The translations under genes and the position numbers were made by a program. A stretch of DNA of 6,678 bases from positions 1 to 6,678 of the forward strand of contig URHE01000100.1 in NCBI GenBank assembly GCA_900547595.1. The letters are read 5' to 3'. Positions within the stretch are counted from its first letter, which is position 1; each line of letters opens with the position of its first letter. Below, one piece after another: positions 1 to 5,214 of the stretch. The stretch is from an uncultured Desulfovibrio sp. (GTDB lineage: Bacteria; Desulfobacterota; Desulfovibrionia; Desulfovibrionales; Desulfovibrionaceae). The notes beneath the pieces were generated by a model. It had not been told where the DNA came from. It saw only the letters and a program-made list of their open reading frames with translations, and made no database searches.

Positions 1-1
1 G

Positions 2-2347
2 CGTGAGTCGCCTCCTGCCGTTGCGGCGTCTCCCGCGCCCGCACCCGCTGTTTCCGAAGCTGTGCCGGCCACTCCGGCAGACGCGCCCGGCGCGCCGGCA
101 TCGGCAGCGCCCGCTCCCGCCGTGCGCCACGAGGGCCGTCAGGCGTCGGGGACGGCGACGCCCGGCACGGTGGGGCTGCCGCTTGGAGAGAAGGCTCCCG
201 CGGCGCCGGAACCGGAGAAGCCCCGGGAAGTCATCTATGTGGACGAGCAGGGGAACCCGGTGCCCAAGCCGCCGGAGCCGGACAAGATGTTCGCCGCCGC
301 CGAGGCGCTCATTGACGAAGGCAAGTACGACGAAGCCCTGCCCGCGCTGGAGAATATCCGCCGGCTGCCGAATCTGCCGCCCGAATTGCTGGAAAGGACG
401 CTCTACCGCATCAGCGATTGCCTCTGGGCGCGTTATGCGGATAATCCGCTGGCGGGATTCGAGCCCATCGTTTCCTCCACCAGCGAGGCCATGAACGCCA
501 ATCTGCGTTCGCCCCGCGTGCCGGACGCGCTCCTGCGGCTGGGGCTGGCCAACGCCAATGTGGGCAATCTCGGCGAGGCGGGAGGCTATATCGTCGCCCT
601 GCTGCGCCGCTTTCCCGATTATCCGGGCGTCGCCCAGGGCCTGACCGCTCTTGGCGAGGCCCAGCTCAAGAACGGCCGCAACGCCGAAGCCGAGCAGTCC
701 TTCGGCATCGTGCTCGACAAGTATCCCGAGTCCTCGCAACTCCAGGCCGCTTCCGTGGGGCTGGCCAAGGCCCTTGTCAATCAGGACAAGCACGAGCGGG
801 CGCAGGTCATCCTCGACTTTATCAGCAAGCGCTGGCCCCGGTATTATATTGATGATCCGGCGTTCCTGCTCCTTCAGGCGGCCAATGACGAAAAAATGGG
901 CCGTGGGGACGCGGCCATGGACCTCCGCTGGCTCTTTGTCAATCTGGACCCGAAGCGTCAGGGCAACGACAGCCTGCTGCTCGGGATGGCCGATACCTAT
1001 ATGCGCCGTGGCAACAGCCAGGCGGCGGATTTCATCTACAGTGACCTGGAACGGAATTTTCCGGACTCTCCGGCGGCCATTACCGCGCGTCTGCGCCTGG
1101 CGGAAAAGGGCATCCACGAATCGCCCATTACCTATGAGGAAATGAGCAAGGTGTTCGCGAAGGGGGGAGAGCCGCCGCTCTGGCAGGTGTATTCCGACCT
1201 GGCCGCCTCGTCGGACACCACGCCCGAGGCGGTGCTCGCGCGGCTCAAGCAGGCCATGTGGCTCTACTGGGACCGCCAGTATCCCGAAGCCATGGGCAAG
1301 GCGGCGGATTTCATCGATGCCTATCCCGAGCACAAGGACGTTCCCGAGGCGCGCGAGATACTCTGGCAGGCGTTCAGCAAGGAGCTTGCCAACTCGCTGG
1401 CCGAGCAGAATTATGGCCGCATTCTCCTGCTCTGGAACGGCTTTCCGCTGGTGCGCGAACGCTACGGCGCGCCGGACGCGAAACTGCGCTACGCGTTGGC
1501 CCAGGGCTGGCTGGAACGCGGGGATGAGAAGAAATCCTTCGAGCTGCTGGCGGAGTTTCTCAAGGGCCCCATGGACCCGGACTACGGCGAGGCCGCGTTC
1601 TCCCAGTTTTTCAACCACTATCTGAAAAACGGGGCCTGGGACAAGATACTCGACCTGAGCAAGCTTGTGGAAAACTGGGATCTTCAGCCGCAGCTGCGCA
1701 ATCAGCTCGATTATGCCATGGCCCTTTCCGCGCAGAATCTCAATCTGGGCGCTCCGGCGCTGGCCATGTGGCGCAAACTTGCGGAAAAGCAGGATATTCC
1801 GCTCTATCAGCAGGCATATGCCACCTATTTCCTCGCGCGTGACGCCGAGAACCGCAGGGACATCCGCAACGCCTACGAGGCCAACCGCCGCGTCATCGAG
1901 CTTTTTACCCGCCTGCAGGACGAACGCTCCGACAAGGCGGACCCCCAGCGCATCAAGGAGGCCGTCGCCTCGCTCATGGACATTTGCGAGGTCGGAAACC
2001 GCATCCCCGAGGCCCTGCAATGGGTGGAACGCTACAATGCCTATGTGCCGCAGGATTCGGCGGAGTATCCGGGGCTGCGCTTCCGCGAGGCGCGCCTCTA
2101 CCGCAAACTCGGGGATGCCTCGCGCGCCGAGGCGCTTCTGGAAGACATCGTGCGGCGTTTCCCGGATTCGCCCTTTGCCCAGGCCGCAGCCGCCGAGTTG
2201 CGCACCTTTGAGGTCTCGCGCGATCTCCAGCGGTTCATGCCGGGGCACGGAGAAGAGAAAAAGCCCGCCAGCGATGCCTCCACGGAAGGCAACTGGAGCA
2301 GCACTTCCGGCGGCCAGGGACGGCGCCAGGATGGCGGGAGCCGGTAA
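2..2347 (+). CDS. Large tetratricopeptide-repeat protein, 5' end outside the window
   Basis: The frame is open from the first bases of the window to a TAA at 2345-2347, giving about 781 codons. A GTG at 62 could be called as a start, but it has no Shine-Dalgarno sequence and the codons before it encode the same Pro/Ala-rich sequence, so the gene most likely begins upstream. Roughly the first 75 residues counted from position 62 form a Pro/Ala-rich low-complexity linker. After that come helical repeats with TPR character: DEGKYDEALPALENI near 300-355, a QLKNGRNAEAEQSF repeat near 660-700, YMRRGNSQAADFIYSDLE near 1000-1050 and LYRKLGDASRAEALLEDIV near 2095-2155. Several repeats end in an R/K-x-F/Y-P-D/E-S signature (RRFPDYP, DKYPESS, RNFPDSP, RRFPDSP), as in the TPR_6 style of envelope TPR proteins such as CpoB/YbgF and BamD. 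The last 35 or so residues are Ser/Gly/charged and probably disordered. The missing N-terminus would show whether there is a signal peptide or membrane anchor. A scaffold or envelope role is inference; the specific function is unknown. Confidence 0.5.
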   Translation, partial: RESPPAVAASPAPAPAVSEAVPATPADAPGAPASAAPAPAVRHEGRQASGTATPGTVGLPLGEKAPAAPEPEKPREVIYVDEQGNPVPKPPEPDKMFAAAEALIDEGKYDEALPALENIRRLPNLPPELLERTLYRISDCLWARYADNPLAGFEPIVSSTSEAMNANLRSPRVPDALLRLGLANANVGNLGEAGGYIVALLRRFPDYPGVAQGLTALGEAQLKNGRNAEAEQSFGIVLDKYPESSQLQAASVGLAKALVNQDKHERAQVILDFISKRWPRYYIDDPAFLLLQAANDEKMGRGDAAMDLRWLFVNLDPKRQGNDSLLLGMADTYMRRGNSQAADFIYSDLERNFPDSPAAITARLRLAEKGIHESPITYEEMSKVFAKGGEPPLWQVYSDLAASSDTTPEAVLARLKQAMWLYWDRQYPEAMGKAADFIDAYPEHKDVPEAREILWQAFSKELANSLAEQNYGRILLLWNGFPLVRERYGAPDAKLRYALAQGWLERGDEKKSFELLAEFLKGPMDPDYGEAAFSQFFNHYLKNGAWDKILDLSKLVENWDLQPQLRNQLDYAMALSAQNLNLGAPALAMWRKLAEKQDIPLYQQAYATYFLARDAENRRDIRNAYEANRRVIELFTRLQDERSDKADPQRIKEAVASLMDICEVGNRIPEALQWVERYNAYVPQDSAEYPGLRFREARLYRKLGDASRAEALLEDIVRRFPDSPFAQAAAAELRTFEVSRDLQRFMPGHGEEKKPASDASTEGNWSSTSGGQGRRQDGGSR

Positions 2348-2381
2348 GCCTCCAGCCGCGTTGCAGAGGAGGCTCCGCCGT

Positions 2382-2415
2382 GGGGCGCGGGGAGCGCCCC
2401 GCGCGCATCAGCGCG
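2382..2415. terminator. Two GC-rich hairpins between convergent genes
   Basis: The 68-bp gap between the TPR stop codon and the end of the ABC ATPase gene contains a 7-bp perfect stem, GGGGCGC (2382-2388) with GCGCCCC (2394-2400), closing a 5-nt loop. A second 5-bp stem follows directly, CGCGC (2402-2406) with GCGCG (2411-2415), with loop ATCA. The position between converging transcripts suits a bidirectional terminator. Neither side has a T-tract, so intrinsic termination would be weak. The hairpins may instead act as 3'-end stabilisers with Rho-dependent termination. Confidence 0.5.
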
Positions 2416-3174
2416 TCAAATGCTGACTTCCAGGATCCGCAGGCAAAAATCACGCGTCCGCGTGCCTGAGCCGTCGGCGAGCAGATGCGCGGGCGCTCCG
2501 CGTTCAATGATCCTGCCGCGTTCCATGAACAGTATCTCCGTGGCGAGGGCGCGGGCGAAATCCATCTGGTGCGTCGCCATGACCATGGTCATGCCCCCGG
2601 CCGCCAGATCGCGGATGACGGCCAGCACCTCGCCCACCAGTTCCGGGTCCAGAGCGGAGGTGGGTTCATCAAGCAGCATGACCTTGGGGTCCATGGCGAG
2701 GGCGCGGGCGATGGCCACGCGCTGCTTCTGGCCGCCGGAGAGCTGGGCGGGATAGAGCAGCGCGCGTCGGGCAAGGCCCACACGGGCCAGTTCATCCAGA
2801 GCCCTGGCCCTGGCCTCCCTGCGGGACATGCCCCGCACCTTGCGCAGGGCGATGGCCACGTTCTCTTCCGCCGTGAGGTGGTCAAACAGGTTGAAATCCT
2901 GAAAGATCATGCCCACCTGGGCGCGAAAGTCGCAGAGCCTGCGCCGGTCGTTGCGCTCCAGGCGTTCGCCTTCCAGCCATATCTCGCCGCTGTCGGGCGG
3001 GATGAGGCAGTCGATGCACTGGAGCAGGGTACTCTTGCCCGCGCCGGAAGGGCCGATGAGCACCATGAGTTCCCCGCGGCGAACGGCAAGGGAGCAGTCA
3101 TCCAGGATGAGCTTGCCGCCCAGCCGCTTGGAGACATGCTCCACCCGGAGCACAACGTCCTGTTCCTCCCTCAT
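2416..3174 (-). CDS. Polar amino-acid ABC transporter, ATP-binding protein
   Basis: This 252-residue protein has all the elements of an ABC ATPase in the GlnQ/HisP class: Walker A GPSGAGKST (41-49), Q-loop in FQDFNLF (Q92), signature LSGGQKQR (145-152), Walker B VMLLDE (165-170) with catalytic Glu170, D-loop SALD (173-176) and switch His202 in MATHQMDFA. The motif order, the length and the ending FMERGRIIERG match cytoplasmic ATPases of amino-acid importers. It would hydrolyse ATP as a dimer to drive the permease encoded upstream on the same strand. The ATG at 3174 is supported by AGGAGG four bases upstream. It is the last gene of the binding protein-permease-ATPase cassette and converges on the TPR gene. 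Small departures from the usual wording (FQDF rather than FQHF, THQM rather than THEM) leave no catalytic residue missing. Family assignment is very secure; the substrate is not determinable from this subunit. Confidence 0.5.
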   Translation of the reverse strand: MREEQDVVLRVEHVSKRLGGKLILDDCSLAVRRGELMVLIGPSGAGKSTLLQCIDCLIPPDSGEIWLEGERLERNDRRRLCDFRAQVGMIFQDFNLFDHLTAEENVAIALRKVRGMSRREARARALDELARVGLARRALLYPAQLSGGQKQRVAIARALAMDPKVMLLDEPTSALDPELVGEVLAVIRDLAAGGMTMVMATHQMDFARALATEILFMERGRIIERGAPAHLLADGSGTRTRDFCLRILEVSI

Positions 3175-3178
3175 TGGT

Positions 3179-3184
3179 CCTCCT
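3179..3184 (-). promoter_or_regulatory. Strong ribosome binding site for the ABC ATPase gene
   Basis: Read on the minus strand this is AGGAGG, followed by ACCA and the ATG at 3174. It matches the anti-Shine-Dalgarno sequence fully, with a rather short 4-nt spacer. It fixes the start codon and shows that the ATPase gene is translated on its own signal, not by coupling to the permease gene 150 bp upstream. Confidence 0.5.
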
Positions 3185-3324
3185 GTTCACGCCGGGCGGA
3201 GCGCCCAGAAGCAGGCTTCCCCGCGGTTTCTTCCAACGCCGGCGCAAGGCCGGCTCCGGCATCCGGCAGCAGCGCGCACGCTCCGCGGCGGGCGTTCACG
3301 ACCGCCGCCCGTCATCGAAACGCG
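3185..3324 (-). other. Structured intercistronic gap between permease and ATPase genes
   Basis: No convincing gene lies in this stretch. It carries three GC-rich inverted repeats. In the order transcribed on the minus strand they are: a 7-bp stem, 3302-3308 with 3285-3291, with a 10-nt loop just after the permease stop codon; a 6-bp stem of two GCCGGC copies, 3249-3254 with 3238-3243, with a 5-nt loop; and a 5-bp stem, 3202-3206 with 3194-3198, with a 3-nt loop just ahead of the ATPase ribosome binding site. There are no T-tracts, so these are more likely mRNA-processing or stabilising structures than terminators. Short GC stems arise easily by chance at this base composition. Confidence 0.5.
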
Positions 3325-4020
3325 CTAGGCCGGCTCCCCCATACCCAGGCCGCCCCCGCCGGTGGAGTAGCCGGGCACATGGACCTTGTCCTCCAGGCGG
3401 CGCAGCAGTTTGAGCACCACCAGCGTAAGGAGAAAATAGATGAGCCCGGCCGCGGCATAGAGCGCCAGATGCTCATGGGTGCGCGCCGCGGCAAAGGAGG
3501 TGCGCGCCATGATGTCCTGCGTGCCGAGGACGAAGCAGATGGCCGAATCCTTGAGGAGAATGGAAAATTCGTTGGCCCAGCCGGGGATGGAAAGGCGCAG
3601 GGCCTGCGGAAGGATGATGCAGGCAATGCCCGTGGCGTCGTTCATGCCCAGCGCCCTGGCCGCCAGAAGCTGCCCCTTGGGGAGGCTTTCGATGGCGCCC
3701 CGGAAAATTTGCGACTGGTACGCCGTGCTGGTGCAGCCGAGCACCAGACAGGAGATGAAAAAGGGATTGGCGGGCAGCCCCAGGCTGATGAAGAAGCCGT
3801 AAAACAGGAAGAGCAGGACCAGAATGGGCACGCCCCGGAAAAACCAGACATAGAGCCGCACCAGATACCGGCTCCAGCCGGGGCCATAGACCTGGGCCAC
3901 CGCGAAGGGGACGCCCAGGGCGAGTCCCATGGCGAGCGATGCGGCCACATTGCCCACCGTGACGAGTATCCCCGGCAGAATGGCGGGCAGCGCCTGGATG
4001 ACAACGAGCAGAGAGTCCAT
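3325..4020 (-). CDS. Polar amino-acid ABC transporter, permease protein
   Basis: This 231-residue hydrophobic protein belongs to the HisM/GlnP-type permeases (His/Glu/Gln/Arg/opine family) of the inner membrane. It shows about five membrane segments: residues 8-40, 57-79, 86-106, 152-167 and 185-207. The family hallmarks are RGVPILVLLFLFYG (62-75) after the first long loop and the ATPase-coupling EAA-type loop AARALGMNDATGIACIILPQA (begins 120), with the conserved Gly125 and the LPQA end. Only one permease gene is present, so the channel is probably a homodimer. The C-terminus has an unusual four-glycine run. The ATG at 4020 starts MDSLLVV and keeps the first membrane helix intact, but there is no recognisable Shine-Dalgarno sequence ahead of it. 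The binding-protein gene lies 153 bp upstream and the ATPase gene 150 bp downstream, whereas such genes are usually packed tightly. Low translation relative to the binding protein is a reasonable inference. Confidence 0.5.
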   Translation of the reverse strand: MDSLLVVIQALPAILPGILVTVGNVAASLAMGLALGVPFAVAQVYGPGWSRYLVRLYVWFFRGVPILVLLFLFYGFFISLGLPANPFFISCLVLGCTSTAYQSQIFRGAIESLPKGQLLAARALGMNDATGIACIILPQALRLSIPGWANEFSILLKDSAICFVLGTQDIMARTSFAAARTHEHLALYAAAGLIYFLLTLVVLKLLRRLEDKVHVPGYSTGGGGLGMGEPA

Positions 4021-4111
4021 GGGCGTGGCGGTTACGGTGGTTGCCGGAAGCCCCGGCGGGGGGCGTACCGATGAAGGGACGGGGCGGCGCCGCGAGCGGC
4101 GTGCCCGGAAA

Positions 4112-4170
4112 CGGCGCGGCTCCGGACCCTCCCGGCCATGGCCGGCAGAGCGGCCCGGAGCCGCGTGCCG
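4112..4170 (-). other. Long nested stem-loop after the binding-protein gene
   Basis: Only three bases after the binding-protein stop codon (minus strand) is a perfect 10-bp stem, 4155-4164 pairing with 4116-4125 (GCGGCTCCGG and its complement). It is extended by four more pairs, 4167-4170 with 4112-4115, across a 2-nt bulge. Inside the loop sits a second dyad, the 14-bp palindrome CCGGCCATGGCCGG (4132-4145). Only three T residues follow on the transcribed strand before GC-rich sequence, so it is at best a leaky terminator. Hairpins at this place in amino-acid and sugar ABC operons are known to protect the upstream binding-protein mRNA from 3' exonucleases and so raise its level over the permease. 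That role here is inference. Confidence 0.5.
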
Positions 4171-4173
4171 GCA

Positions 4174-4932
4174 TTACTTGTGCAGATACTTCTTCTGCAG
4201 TTCCTGCCAGTACGGATCGGCCATGAGCTTGCGGTAGCCTTCCTCCACAAGGGCGCGCAGTTCCTTGTCATCCTTGCGCAGGGCCACGCCGAAGCCATCG
4301 GGCTTGCCGTGGGTCCCGGCCTTTTTCACGGCGCGTCCCTTGGAAATGGCGTCGTCCGCGGGCAACTCGTCCATAAGGGCGGCCTGGATGCGTCCGTTGA
4401 GGAGGTCTTCCACGGCAAGCGGGGCCGAATCATAGAAGCGCAGTTCAAAAGGGTAGCCCTTGGCCTGCTGCTCCTGCTTGATGGCATTGGCTTCGGAAGT
4501 GCCCCGCTGCACGCCCACCTTGATGGGCTTGCCGAGGATCTCCTCCACGGTGAGAGTGGAGTCGGCGGGCACGATGAACACGCGCGAGACCGTCCAGTAC
4601 GGCTCGGAGAACTGCACCATCCTGGCGCGTTCGGGGGTGATGCTCATGCCCGAGCAGACCATGTCGATCTGGCCGGCAAGCAGGGCCGGGATGATGCCGT
4701 CCCATGCCATGGGCTTGTGCTCGATGTTCACGCCCATGGTCTTGGCGATCCAGTTCATGGAGTCCACATCGAAGCCTGCGGGCTGCCCGGTCTTTTCATC
4801 CACATACGCGAAGGGCGGATAATTGGGGTCAATGCCGTTGACATAGGTCTTCGCCCCGGCGGCCAGGGCGCCCTGCGCGAAGAAAAGGGTGATGAGTCCG
4901 GCCAGGAGCGCGCCGCGGAAATGCTTTTTCAT
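4174..4932 (-). CDS. Polar amino-acid ABC transporter, periplasmic substrate-binding protein
   Basis: This 252-residue protein is a family-3 solute-binding protein that captures an amino acid in the periplasm and delivers it to the membrane permease. Residues 1-24 are a clear Sec signal peptide: MKK, a hydrophobic core, and a likely cut after ALA24. No lipobox Cys is present, so it should be soluble. The mature part has GFDVD (53-57), matching the start of the family signature, then AWDGIIPALLAGQIDMVCSG (begins 76), TPERARMVQFSEPY (99-112) with the carboxylate-binding Arg102, RGTSEAN (143-149) at the second-lobe ligand site, and MDELPAD (187-193), where Asp188 is the likely contact for the ligand amino group. 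The ATG at 4932 is chosen because the signal peptide begins there and GAGGGG sits 8 nt upstream. A longer reading from 5025 adds 31 residues of unlikely sequence. It is the first gene of the operon. Family and role are secure; the exact amino acid is unknown. Confidence 0.5.
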   Translation of the reverse strand: MKKHFRGALLAGLITLFFAQGALAAGAKTYVNGIDPNYPPFAYVDEKTGQPAGFDVDSMNWIAKTMGVNIEHKPMAWDGIIPALLAGQIDMVCSGMSITPERARMVQFSEPYWTVSRVFIVPADSTLTVEEILGKPIKVGVQRGTSEANAIKQEQQAKGYPFELRFYDSAPLAVEDLLNGRIQAALMDELPADDAISKGRAVKKAGTHGKPDGFGVALRKDDKELRALVEEGYRKLMADPYWQELQKKYLHK

Positions 4933-4940
4933 GCGTGATT

Positions 4941-4946
4941 CCCCTC
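4941..4946 (-). promoter_or_regulatory. Ribosome binding site that fixes the binding-protein start
   Basis: On the minus strand this reads GAGGGG, followed by 8 nt and the ATG at 4932. Together with the signal peptide that begins at that ATG, it decides against the longer open frame extending to 5025. Confidence 0.5.
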
Positions 4947-4961
4947 GGAAAACGTGTGGTG

Positions 4962-4986
4962 GCAAAAACGGAAAGGCCGCTTTTGC
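4962..4986 (-). promoter_or_regulatory. Hairpin in the untranslated leader of the ABC operon
   Basis: GCAAAA (4962-4967) pairs with TTTTGC (4981-4986). After one A/C mismatch the stem continues with CGG (4969-4971) and CCG (4977-4979), closing a 5-nt loop. The element lies between the candidate -10 site and the ribosome binding site of the binding-protein gene. It could be a regulator site or a leader hairpin controlling translation or early termination. The AT-rich outer arms stand out against the GC-rich surroundings. No specific regulator is recognised. Confidence 0.5.
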
Positions 4987-4998
4987 AAGAAGGCATCT

Positions 4999-5025
4999 TT
5001 TATCAGATGGACGTCTCCAAGGCAA
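4999..5025 (-). promoter_or_regulatory. Candidate sigma-70 promoter of the ABC operon
   Basis: On the minus strand, TTGCCT (5025-5020, 4 of 6 matches to TTGACA) is followed after 15 bp by GATAAA (5004-4999, 4 of 6 matches to TATAAT), in the only AT-richer part of the intergenic region. The spacer is shorter than the preferred 17 bp. An imperfect dyad, TGGA-CGTC-TCCA (plus strand 5008-5019), fills the spacer and could be an operator. This is a by-eye match only. Confidence 0.5.
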
Positions 5026-5067
5026 GGCGCCCCGGGGGACGGGCGCTCCGGTCAGAATCGGGCGGGC

Positions 5068-5095
5068 TTGCGCTCCTGCGCGGCTTTGGTGTACT
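5068..5095 (+). promoter_or_regulatory. Weak candidate promoter for the wbaP-like gene
   Basis: TTGCGC (5068-5073, 3 of 6 matches to TTGACA) is separated by 16 bp from TGTACT (5090-5095, 4 of 6 matches to TATAAT). If used, transcription would begin near 5102 and give a leader of about 110 nt before the ATG at 5215. It would also make the alternative ATG at 5107 nearly leaderless. No JUMPstart/ops element (GGCGGTAG) is visible upstream of the gene. The call is tentative. Confidence 0.5.
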
Positions 5096-5104
5096 GAAGT
5101 TCAG
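5094..5104. promoter_or_regulatory. Perfect 11-bp dyad CTGAAGTTCAG, possible operator
   Basis: CTGAA and TTCAG are exact inverse complements around a central G. The dyad overlaps the end of the tentative wbaP -10 element and its expected transcription start, where a repressor could block initiation. An 8-bp palindrome, GGCATGCC (5104-5111), overlaps its last base. No known regulator family is assigned, and a dyad this short can occur by chance. Confidence 0.5.
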
Positions 5105-5124
5105 GCATGCCGCAAAAATTCCGC

Positions 5125-5179
5125 GGCAGGGGCCGCTCCCTGCCACGCCGGTTCCTCTCCGGTCCGTCAGGACTCCGGA
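5125..5179 (+). promoter_or_regulatory. Two consecutive hairpins in the wbaP leader
   Basis: The first hairpin is a perfect 7-bp stem, GGCAGGG (5125-5131) with CCCTGCC (5138-5144), and a 6-nt loop. The second pairs TCCGG-TCC (5158-5165) with GGA-CT-CCGGA (5170-5179) around loop GTCA with a 2-nt bulge. Both lie between the tentative promoter and the preferred start codon at 5215, so this is probably structured leader and not coding sequence. On the minus strand the first stem is followed, six bases on, by TTTTT (5118-5114), which could weakly terminate antisense transcription. No known riboswitch class is recognised. Confidence 0.5.
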
Positions 5180-5204
5180 AAGTGAGATTTGCAACAGCGT
5201 TGCC

Positions 5205-5209
5205 AGGGG
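5205..5209 (+). promoter_or_regulatory. Ribosome binding site supporting the wbaP start at 5215
   Basis: AGGGG followed by a 5-nt spacer (CAGTC) leads to the ATG at 5215. The in-frame alternatives, ATG at 5107 and GTG at 5182, have no comparable signal. This site is the main reason for choosing the shorter protein. Confidence 0.5.
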
Positions 5210-5214
5210 CAGTC

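Noticed and set aside
3..494. A 163-codon plus-strand frame overlapping the start of the TPR gene
   Set aside because: It is almost entirely Arg/Pro/Ser, the usual out-of-frame reading of a GC-rich Pro/Ala linker, and the overlapping frame continues as TPR repeats.
2485..4074. A 529-codon open frame on the plus strand running across the ATPase and permease genes
   Set aside because: It is antisense to two genes with full family motifs and crosses the gap between them. Its translation is His/Gly/Gln-rich with no domain character, as expected for a stop-poor antisense frame in GC-rich DNA.
4138..4938. A 266-codon plus-strand frame opposite the binding-protein gene
   Set aside because: It mirrors the binding-protein gene codon for codon and its residues show no recognisable family. 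The opposite strand encodes an intact signal peptide and ligand-binding motifs.
4933..5025. N-terminal extension of the binding protein to a start at 5025
   Set aside because: It would bury the signal peptide behind 31 residues, and it covers the candidate -10 site and the GAGGGG signal.
4933..5214. JUMPstart/ops element expected upstream of some O-antigen operons
   Set aside because: No GGCGGTAG or close variant was found by eye in this region.
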